A stretch of DNA of 36,063 nt, from the NCBI GenBank assembly GCA_016281335.1, contig JAEEIK010000155.1, forward strand, positions 1 to 36,063, in the 5' to 3' direction. The translations under genes were made by a program, and so were the position numbers. A model generated the notes under the pieces. It saw nothing but the letters and a program-made list of their open reading frames with translations, was not told the DNA's origin and searched no databases. Positions within the stretch are counted from its first letter, which is position 1; each line of letters opens with the position of its first letter. Positions 14,120 to 21,900 of this stretch are shown here, piece after piece. Origin of the DNA: Lachnospiraceae bacterium. Lineage in GTDB: Bacteria > Bacillota > Clostridia > Lachnospirales > Lachnospiraceae.

Positions 14120-16047
14120 AATACTTCCCTTTCGGCATCACGCAGGGTGATCAGCACCTTACGTCTGCCCAGTTCTTCAAAATAATGGAAGGCATACATA
14201 AACAGTGAATAATCATCGTTATCCTTATTCTTCCTTCTGAGGAACATATGGGATACGGTCTTGCCCTCCTCAAAGCTCTCATCCACGGTTGCTTTCTTAC
14301 ATGCCATTAAGAAAAGGCTTAAGTCATCGGGATGTATCACTGCATTCTGTTTAAAGTCGGGACTGTTGATGCCTGCTACTCCGAGAGGCTTTTCCCTGAC
14401 TATACGTTCACCGTCGTAGCGCAGCCTGAACATCTTGTCATCCAGCGGATCATACTCCATTACCATATCGTAATCTGCAAGCAGGGTCGTATTATAAATA
14501 TCATTCAATCGCCTCTGCTCCATCATATCAGTGAAATCCTCAAAGGCCAGTATCACCTCTTCGGGTCCGCTTTCCCCTTCTATCGGGAACACATGCAGAC
14601 GCACCCAGGTATCTTCCACGCTCTGATATATAAACTCTCTTTTTCCGCCGTTCTCTATCTGTCTCTCTTCCACCACACTGCGCAGACCGCTCTTGAAGAT
14701 ATATCTGTACTGTTCAAGTACATAAGCCTTGGCATAATGCTTCATGGCTTCGGCTATGTGGTCGAACTGTTTCTCTATATATCTGAACTTGGGCGGGACC
14801 ATGATGGAATGGAAACTGCCGTCGTTCAGTTTCACAAAAAACACGGCAATATATCTGGACGAGAGTACATCCACAACCATGTTCTTTTCGTTTCTCTCGG
14901 CCTCAACCCTCTTCTTTTCCGTAATATCCAGGAAAGTCAGCACGCACTTGTTTTCAAAGCCGATGGAATAAGGCGGTTTGAAAGCAGTGATGCTTGTCCA
15001 GCCCGTATCATCATTGAGAGTATTGTTATATTCACGCACAACATTCTCAGCGCCTTCGCCGAAAGCCTCGGAAAGAGCCTTAACCGAAAATACTTCAGAG
15101 AAACTCTTTTTCTGGGCATCATCGGGTATAAGTTCCAGCACAATATCGCTGAGGGTACCGTAACTGCCTTCATCGGGTATGCCGAACAGGAGACTGTCCG
15201 CTTTGACCGTGGTATAACTACCCTTTTTCAGATCTATCAGGTATATGGACCTGTAAATATTACTCAGGGAATTCAGTATTATCTGATTCTTTCTCTCTTC
15301 TTCATTGAGGTTTAATTCTTCATCCAGGCTCTTTTCCGTACAGATAATCTTGCCGTCCAGTTCGTCAAACCTTTGGAACCTGATCTCACACCAGTCATTC
15401 CCGCTGCCGTTATACTGCCTGAATTGAAAAGCATAATCACCTCTGCGCAGATTCTCCATTATAGCCTGGGGATCCAGCAGTGCCCTGAGCCTTTCCTTTT
15501 CCTCTTCCTGCCCGATCATGGCGGTGACGGAGTTTCTCCATTCGTCGAAGCTCACGGGATGATAATATACGCCTCTCAGATGTCCGTTCTCACTGTGCTC
15601 GTGCGGCCTTAAAAGCGTGGTCACTTCACCGCTCATGGTATCAAAGGTGAATATATGTCTGTAGGCCTGTCCCAGTACCGTGAATATCCTCTCACGTTCC
15701 TGTTCTTCCGCATCATCTGCATGTGCGCTTATCAGGAAGGAATAAGCCAGTATGCCCTGGCTCCAGACCACCTTGCAGACAGTCACATTCCTTCTTGTAC
15801 CAAAGAGGGACTGTTCCACCGCATAACGGTAGGTACCGCCCTCATTGCAGCGTTCAACGGCCTTCTTAAAATCATCCTTATCCCATACTCTCTCCAGATC
15901 GGAGCCTGTATGGGCGCCGGTAAGCACCGTGACCAGATGGTTACAGTAGAGTATCTTCTGCTCTCTTCCGCTCACCACAAACAGCGCCACGTCATCGGCA
16001 CTGTCCAGTACGCTCATTATCCCCCAGAATTCCTTCAGATCATTCAT
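14116..16047 (-). CDS. multi-PAS sensory protein without visible output domain
   Basis: A 643-residue soluble protein built of about five consecutive PAS-like segments (roughly residues 20-125, 135-245, 265-380, 395-515 and 525-640). The clearest boundaries are PAC-type ends LTFLDITEKKR near 380 and LAFEDFTDMMEQRR near 515. No membrane segment, histidine kinase, GGDEF, EAL, HD or DNA-binding region is evident, although PAS arrays of this style usually precede a GGDEF domain in related bacteria. It overlaps pepD by one base upstream and the SH3 gene by four bases downstream. It may act by protein interaction or be a GGDEF protein that lost its catalytic end; the function is not known. Confidence 0.75.
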   Translation of the reverse strand: MNDLKEFWGIMSVLDSADDVALFVVSGREQKILYCNHLVTVLTGAHTGSDLERVWDKDDFKKAVERCNEGGTYRYAVEQSLFGTRRNVTVCKVVWSQGILAYSFLISAHADDAEEQERERIFTVLGQAYRHIFTFDTMSGEVTTLLRPHEHSENGHLRGVYYHPVSFDEWRNSVTAMIGQEEEKERLRALLDPQAIMENLRRGDYAFQFRQYNGSGNDWCEIRFQRFDELDGKIICTEKSLDEELNLNEEERKNQIILNSLSNIYRSIYLIDLKKGSYTTVKADSLLFGIPDEGSYGTLSDIVLELIPDDAQKKSFSEVFSVKALSEAFGEGAENVVREYNNTLNDDTGWTSITAFKPPYSIGFENKCVLTFLDITEKKRVEAERNEKNMVVDVLSSRYIAVFFVKLNDGSFHSIMVPPKFRYIEKQFDHIAEAMKHYAKAYVLEQYRYIFKSGLRSVVEERQIENGGKREFIYQSVEDTWVRLHVFPIEGESGPEEVILAFEDFTDMMEQRRLNDIYNTTLLADYDMVMEYDPLDDKMFRLRYDGERIVREKPLGVAGINSPDFKQNAVIHPDDLSLFLMACKKATVDESFEEGKTVSHMFLRRKNKDNDDYSLFMYAFHYFEELGRRKVLITLRDAEREVL

Positions 16048-17471
16048 CAGTCTTTAGTCCCCAATAACTTGATAAGATATTCCCATACCCTCTCGACGCT
16101 CTTAACGGAAAGTTTCTCGTTTACGGTATGTATGTCCTGCATGTCAGGCCCTATGGATACGGCATCAAAGCCCTCAAGTTTCTTTGCCAGTACTCCGCAT
16201 TCGAGTCCCGCATGTATCACTTCTACAACCGGATCTGTTCCGTACATCTCCCTGTAAAGCTTCACCATTTTATCCCTAAGCGGCGAAGCCTCACGGTATT
16301 CCCATTCTGGATAGCTTGATGATACCTCCGTGTCTATGCCAAAAGCCTCTGCGATCAGCACCACTTTATCCTTAAGCCTCTCGGCACAGCTTCCTATCAT
16401 GCTCCTGAGCTCATATTGCAGTGTGATCTCCGTGTCTCCTGTCCTGATAAGTCCCATGTTTAATGAAGTCTCTACCAGTCCCTCTACCACACCGCTCATG
16501 GCCTGCACACCATCAGGCTCGGCAATCATGAAAGAGACCAGTTTTTTACTGTCTGCAGCGGACATGGCGGCTGCAACATCCTTCCCGCTGTATTCGAGCT
16601 TCAGGCTTATTCCCTCGTCCTTACCGTGATACTCATGTATTATGACATCATTCAGTTCGTTTATTCTCTTTTGGACTCTGTCTTCATCTCCGGCAGCTAC
16701 GGCAAGTACTGCCCTTGATTCTCCCGGTATCGCATTTGCTGCCGTACCGCCCTCAAAGGATACGATACGGATATCCGTATGCTTAGCAAGCTCATATATG
16801 ACTCTGGCGAGGCTTACGCAGGCATTCATCCTGCCCTTGTTTATCATCTGTCCGGAATGTCCGCCAAGTCCTCCCTGGATGCTGATCATTGCTTCTATGC
16901 CTTTTGCTTCCGACAGTTCTCTTTTTACTTTAGCAACAACCCTCACTCCGCCTGCACAGCCGGTGGTAAATATTCCCTCATCTTCAGAATCCAGGTTTAT
17001 AAACCTGCGTCCCCGTATCAGCTTCGGATCAAGGCCTATGGCTCCGTCCATACCCACTTCTTCATTGACTGTGATAAGCAGATCCAGCGCCGGATGTGCA
17101 AGGCTCTTATCATCTGCTATAGCCATCATATAAGCCACAGCTATGCCGTCATCTCCGCCGAGGCTGGTACCGTCTGCAAACAGATACTCCTCGTCACGCA
17201 TGAGTTTAACAGGAACGTTTTTCATGTCCCTGTCATCAACACTTACCGCCACCATATCCATATGCCCCTGCAGAACCGTCATGGGCTCATTCTCATATCC
17301 GGGAGTGGCATCAAGATAAATCACTATATTTTTAAGCTCATCCTGCACATACTTTAAATTCCTTGCTTTTGCAAATTCCGCAAGATGATCGCTGATCTTA
17401 TCTATGTTATATGAACCGTGGGGTATGCCGCACAGTTCTTCGAAATACTTAAATACTGTCTCTGTATTCAT
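16047..17471 (-). CDS. pepD: aminoacyl-histidine dipeptidase (PepD, M20 family)
   Basis: Zinc dipeptidase of family M20C, cytosolic, cleaving Xaa-His and other dipeptides. The 474-residue length is normal. Metal and catalytic motifs are present: QGHMDMV (His and Asp, near residues 68-74), TSLGGDDGIAVA, VNEEVGMDGA with the catalytic Glu pair, LDSEDEG, and the dimerisation segment GGHSGQMINKGR. A late HAGLECG carries the last metal His. It is the first gene of the operon pepD - multi-PAS - SH3b. An AGGAAA ribosome site precedes the ATG. No clear promoter was identified in the 87 bases between it and rplT. Confidence 0.95.
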   Translation of the reverse strand: MNTETVFKYFEELCGIPHGSYNIDKISDHLAEFAKARNLKYVQDELKNIVIYLDATPGYENEPMTVLQGHMDMVAVSVDDRDMKNVPVKLMRDEEYLFADGTSLGGDDGIAVAYMMAIADDKSLAHPALDLLITVNEEVGMDGAIGLDPKLIRGRRFINLDSEDEGIFTTGCAGGVRVVAKVKRELSEAKGIEAMISIQGGLGGHSGQMINKGRMNACVSLARVIYELAKHTDIRIVSFEGGTAANAIPGESRAVLAVAAGDEDRVQKRINELNDVIIHEYHGKDEGISLKLEYSGKDVAAAMSAADSKKLVSFMIAEPDGVQAMSGVVEGLVETSLNMGLIRTGDTEITLQYELRSMIGSCAERLKDKVVLIAEAFGIDTEVSSSYPEWEYREASPLRDKMVKLYREMYGTDPVVEVIHAGLECGVLAKKLEGFDAVSIGPDMQDIHTVNEKLSVKSVERVWEYLIKLLGTKD

Positions 17472-17513
17472 TTTCCTGTTCCAAATGTGCCGATATATTT
17501 CCTGTCATATAAC

Positions 17514-17535
17514 AGGGCAGGGTTGCCCCTGCCCT
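17514..17535 (-). terminator. hairpin after rplT, probable weak terminator
   Basis: Nine-base perfect arms AGGGCAGGG / CCCTGCCCT with a GCAA tetraloop on the minus strand, followed by GTTATATG, which is poor in T. It lies between the end of the infC operon and pepD and may end or stabilise the ribosomal transcript. Confidence 0.55.
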
Positions 17536-17558
17536 TAATGATAAACTATTTATGTAAC

Positions 17559-17915
17559 TTATGCAACCTTGCTCTTTGCAATATCTGCAAGTGCTGCGAA
17601 GCCTTCAGCATCGTTGACTGCCATCTCTGACAGCATCTTTCTGTTGATGTCGATCTCAGCCAGCTTCAGTCCGTACATGAACTTGCTGTAGGAAAGTCCG
17701 TTCATCCTTGCAGCTGCATTGATCCTGGCGATCCAGAGCTGTCTGTACTGACGCTTCTTCTCCTTACGTCCTGCATATGCGCTGGCAAGCGCTCTCATAA
17801 CCGACTGCTTTGCTACGCGGTACTGCTTTGATCTTGCTCCCCTGTAACCTCTAGCCAGCTTTAATACTCTGTTATGTTTCTTCTTGGCATTTACGCCGCC
17901 TTTGATTCTAGCCAT
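17559..17915 (-). CDS. rplT: 50S ribosomal protein L20
   Basis: A 118-residue basic protein of the large ribosomal subunit, needed for early 50S assembly. It matches the family throughout: [33 protein letters not shown] at the N-terminal tail, [21 protein letters not shown], and [27 protein letters not shown]. Length and start are standard. It is the last gene of infC-rpmI-rplT. In Bacillus the product represses this operon through the leader; an attenuator-like leader is seen here too. Confidence 0.98.
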   Translation of the reverse strand: MARIKGGVNAKKKHNRVLKLARGYRGARSKQYRVAKQSVMRALASAYAGRKEKKRQYRQLWIARINAAARMNGLSYSKFMYGLKLAEIDINRKMLSEMAVNDAEGFAALADIAKSKVA

Positions 17916-17939
17916 TTTTCTCTACCTCACTTTCCTGAA

Positions 17940-18137
17940 TCAGATATACGGAAGGATCTTCTTCATATTCTTCTCGTTGGTCATATCGGTAACTATGCTC
18001 TGCCTCAAACCTCTCTTCCGCTTAGTGGACTTCTTGGTCAGAATATGGCTCTTGTATGCTTTATTTCTGATAAGCTTTCCTGTGCCGGACACTTTAAAAC
18101 GCTTTGCTGCCGACTTGTTACTCTTCATCTTAGGCAT
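17940..18137 (-). CDS. rpmI: 50S ribosomal protein L35
   Basis: A 65-residue basic large-subunit protein with the typical [21 protein letters not shown] start and [15 protein letters not shown] core. It lies between infC and rplT, 24 bases before rplT, in the conserved operon order. A GGAGG-type site precedes the ATG. Confidence 0.98.
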   Translation of the reverse strand: MPKMKSNKSAAKRFKVSGTGKLIRNKAYKSHILTKKSTKRKRGLRQSIVTDMTNEKNMKKILPYI

Positions 18138-18198
18138 TTTTCTTTCCTCCTGTTTCTCTTGGTTTTATCTGCAATGCTATAAGCATATTAACAGCTGT

Positions 18199-18705
18199 TT
18201 ACTTCTTCTCCACAAGGAACATGGTCATCGCACGGCCTTCCACCTTGGGAGCCTTCTCCACTACCGCCACATCGGCAAGCGCTTCGGCTATGTCATCAAG
18301 TATGTGCTTTGAGTTGGCCATATGCGCCATCTCGCGACCTCTGAAACGCAGAGTCATCTTTACTCTGTCGCCCTTGGCGAGAAACTTCTTCGCCGCGTTG
18401 ATCTTGGTATTCAGATCGTTGGTATCTATGTTGGGAGAAAGCCTTATCTCCTTTATCTCTACGATATGCTGCTTCTTTTTAGCCTCTTTCTCCTTGCGCT
18501 TCTGCTCGTAGCAGAACTTGCCGTAATCAACTATGCGGCACACAGGCGGCTTGGCTGTCGGAGCTATCATCACCAGATCCAGCTCTTCTTCACCCGCAAG
18601 GTGCATGGCCTGCTCTATCGGCATTACACCCAGCTGCTCGTTGTCAGCCCCTATCACTCGTACTTCTTTTTCCCTGATCTGACCGTTGATCAATAAATCG
18701 CTAAT
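18199..18705 (-). CDS. infC: translation initiation factor IF-3, probable AUU start
   Basis: IF-3 binds the 30S subunit and checks start codon and initiator tRNA pairing. Core motifs are INGQIREKEVRVIG, APTAKPPVCRIVDYGKFCYEQ, HIVEIKEIRLSPNIDTNDLNTK, the linker, and RFRGREMAH in the C-domain. The frame has no ATG at the expected place. A TTG at 18691-18693 is possible, but the strong site AGGGGG lies about 21 bases before it and only nine bases before an in-frame ATT at 18703-18705 (MSDLLINGQIREK, 168 residues). AUU starts are known in infC of other bacteria and serve IF-3 autoregulation, so I prefer the ATT. First gene of infC-rpmI-rplT. Confidence 0.95.
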   Translation of the reverse strand: MSDLLINGQIREKEVRVIGADNEQLGVMPIEQAMHLAGEEELDLVMIAPTAKPPVCRIVDYGKFCYEQKRKEKEAKKKQHIVEIKEIRLSPNIDTNDLNTKINAAKKFLAKGDRVKMTLRFRGREMAHMANSKHILDDIAEALADVAVVEKAPKVEGRAMTMFLVEKK

Positions 18706-18727
18706 GGTTTTTTACCCCCTATCACAT

Positions 18728-18757
18728 AAAAAAAGTGGACATCCGCAGGCATCCACT
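18728..18757 (-). terminator. attenuator terminator before infC
   Basis: On the minus strand AGTGGA pairs with TCCACT across an imperfect inner helix (loop around TGC) and is followed by seven T (18734-18728). It lies just upstream of the infC ribosome site, so it can switch the operon off before translation starts. Confidence 0.7.
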
Positions 18758-18848
18758 CATACTAAGGCTATACTACCGTAATCCTTCGTAATATCAACGC
18801 CTGAAGCCCGATTGCCGCAGGGTGAGAGCATCTGCTCTGCTTGCTACG
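18758..18848 (-). promoter_or_regulatory. infC operon leader, probable L20-type autoregulatory leader
   Basis: About 90 bases of untranslated leader run from the predicted start of transcription to the attenuator. The position matches the L20 leader of Bacillota, in which L20 binding favours premature termination. I infer the class from synteny and the terminator; I did not verify the L20-binding fold. Confidence 0.5.
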
Positions 18849-18854
18849 CTGTAT

Positions 18855-18883
18855 AAAATACCATATCTGTTCATCTCTGTCAA
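18855..18883 (-). promoter_or_regulatory. promoter of infC-rpmI-rplT
   Basis: TTGACA (18883-18878), 17-base spacer, TATTTT (18860-18855), upstream of the leader and attenuator. Confidence 0.7.
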
Positions 18884-18896
18884 GGACTTTTTCAGA

Positions 18897-18927
18897 AATA
18901 ACACCGCCCGGGTTTTGTCCCGGGCGG
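18897..18927 (-). terminator. terminator after the LRR gene
   Basis: Nine-base GC-only arms CCGCCCGGG (18919-18927 read on minus) and CCCGGGCGG (18904-18912), loop of six, followed by TGTTATTTC. It lies 12 bases past the stop of the large LRR gene and just ahead of the infC promoter. Confidence 0.75.
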
Positions 18928-18939
18928 CTCATTCAGTAT

Positions 18940-21900
18940 TTACTTAGTTATTTTTTTCTTGCCGATCTTAAACTTAACAGCTTTAAGTCCGCCATAATCT
19001 CCGGCTCCTGCCAGATATACCTTAGCAGTACCTTTCTTGATGTTGGAAGTATACCCGATTATACGATAATCTTTATTTCCAAGAGGAGTTCCCTTGAATG
19101 TAACGCTAAGATCCGCATACTGGGGTTCTTTCGCTTTACCGTCATACTCATACGCTTTGGTTACTTTGGCTTTGGCCGAATCAATTCCATAGGTATAAAC
19201 AGTAGCAGTAGTTGCTTTGACGCCTCTGTATGCGTTTATTCCTGTTACAGTCACCTTTATTTCAGTTCCGGGTGCCAATACAACCTTTACATTACCGAGT
19301 TCCTTCTCAACTCCGTTTTCAAGATAAGTATACTTAACACTATAGTCAAGAGCCTTACCGTCTTCTCCGTTCTTTACAAGGAACCTTCCATTTGTATCGA
19401 TAACAGTAAGCTTAAGATCCTTAGCACTTACACCCTTGTTCTTAAACTTTAATCCCGATGCGCCAAGAGATATTTCAGCAATATTACCGGGCATTACGGT
19501 AAAACTTGATTTCGCGGTTCCTGCGTAATTCTTTTTACCTGTAATAGCAAGAGTAGCAGTGCTCTTATTACCCTTCGGTGTATTTCCTGAATATGCTTCG
19601 GTAAAGTCTATGCCTTTTATCAAACGTCGGCCATTAAGGAAAACATGGTAGCCGGGCTGCGCTCCGCCTTTCTGGTAGCCATAGACATAGTCGGCAGCCG
19701 TTTTCTTTACCACATTGCCTTTTGCATCAATCTTGTTATTTGAGACCACATTTCCATTCTCATCAATAAACATGATCTCTGCTTTACTTAAGTCAGCCGC
19801 CTTAATAGTAAACTTTTTCTTAACTTTACCCTTATAATTGGCAATTCCCTTAACGGTAACGGTAGCAGATCCTGCTCTGTTCTTTGAAAATACAACAATA
19901 TAATCAGTATTCTCTACAAGTACTTTACCCGCTGACATAACCTTCAGACCAATAGCCTCTGAACTGACTCCGTTGTAATCATAAGTAACTATCTGGTTTG
20001 TAAGGATTACATCTTTCTTTTTGATGGTTTCAGCGCCGGGATTCGAAGCAATGCTCCTTACCTCCTTTATACTGAACTTAAATTCTTTGGATCCGCTGTA
20101 GCTTCCCTTTCCTTTAACAACTACCGTAGGAGCCTTAGCGGCATTCTTATCGGCAACCTTCTTATTATTCTTATATGAGATAGTATAATCCGTTCCCTCA
20201 ATAAGCAATGTCTTGTAATCATAAACCCTAAGGTTATTGAAGGTTATCGCTTCGCCAGTATACTCTGCCACATCAGGTATCCCTGCCACCCATATATCAT
20301 TGGGAACATTTTCCGGCTTTCCGTTATAAATCTGCTGGTCTTCGGGATCAACAACATCACGCCAGTTTTCAGCTTCGCTTACAACAAAATATTCAAACTC
20401 TGCCGGCGCACTGTCAATGTAATTTTCTGCAGTTGCAAAAGCTTTGATCTTAATGTGTTTATCAATTATTATACTTCCCTGATACTCATTTTCAGCTTTT
20501 GCCTCGGGAACCGGAGGTTCATCTTCAGTCTCGGAAACGCTGTAATATATTACCGCTCCCGGAGTTTCGCAATAAAGCCTGAGTACAGACCCTGCTACAA
20601 CTTCTGCCCCGCTCTCTATGCTCGGAGTAGGACTCTTGGCTACATTATTACCTGACCATGCGGCATAAAGCTCAATATTACCCTGGCTTCCCTTTCGAAT
20701 AACCGTAACCTTGGAATCTTTATCATCCAGATCGGTAAACCAGCCCTGGAAGGTTGCCCCCTTAAATGTAGGATTCTTTAAAACTATATCCTCGGTCCAC
20801 ATATTATACGATATCGGATTCCCCGGATCAACACCACCACGCAGATGATATACTATTACATACTCTGTAGTCTGCCAGTCAGCATAAATGGTTATAACAT
20901 CGTTATGAGCCTTATCTTTATTAACAGTATACACATCCCCTGTCTTTTCTACCGCGACCTTCTTTTCCGCATCATAATACCAGCCCATAAAAGTTGATCC
21001 GGCTCTGACCGGAGCCTTTATGGTGTATGTTTGCTCATCAAAACCCGACCGGTTTGAAGGCGCGTTCGTTCCCTGATCCAGCTCATATACCAGTTTTGTG
21101 GGATATTCATGCTTTTCAGCATTATCAGGCATATTCCCGGCGGTATTCAGCCAGTCCTGTGCGACAGACTTCTCGGTAACTCTGAAGTTTGCCCGTGTGC
21201 AGCCTGAAAAAGCATCCTTACCGATCGTTTCAACGGTATCAGGAATAATAACTTCATAAGTTTTCGAAGTATCAAGTGATTTAACAATATCATCACCACA
21301 TATACAATCTTTAAAAGCACATGTTTCAATAGTTACTGTTCCATATGGAATTTCTATTCCTTCAAGATTATTACATCCTTCAAATGCCGATTTTTTTATT
21401 GACTCTATTACTGCGTTTGTCAGATCCGCTTTCTTTAAGCGTATACACCCCATAAAGGTTTCCGCTTCTATCGAGTTAACTCCGCCCGGAATCTGAATTT
21501 CCTCTATTTTCTCACATCCCTTGAAAGCATCCTTACCTATAAATTCAAGATTAGGAGTTGCCTTTATTGAGATATCAAATTCCAGAGAATTGCATCCGTC
21601 AAATGCATATTCGCCTATTCTCTTCAGTGTCTTAGGATTTATATTATTTAATCTTATAAGGTTTTTAGTATTTTCAAATGCATGGTTACCGATTTCTTCC
21701 AATTGAGATTCATCTTCGATCTCTACTAAAGAAAGGTTTTCAACATTCGAGAAACAGTAGTCCCCTATCCTGACTATTGATTTTCTGATCAGTATCTTTG
21801 AGCCTTCGTAGTTATTATTCCCGTCACCAACGGCAAAAACAGCTTCTGAGAACAGGTACTGGGGAAATTCTCTGAAATCTTCACCAATAAGAATTTGCTG

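Noticed and set aside
14332-15315. Plus-strand open frame of 327 codons
   Set aside because: Antisense to the multi-PAS gene, without ribosome site or family motif; the minus-strand frame is tightly packed with its neighbours.
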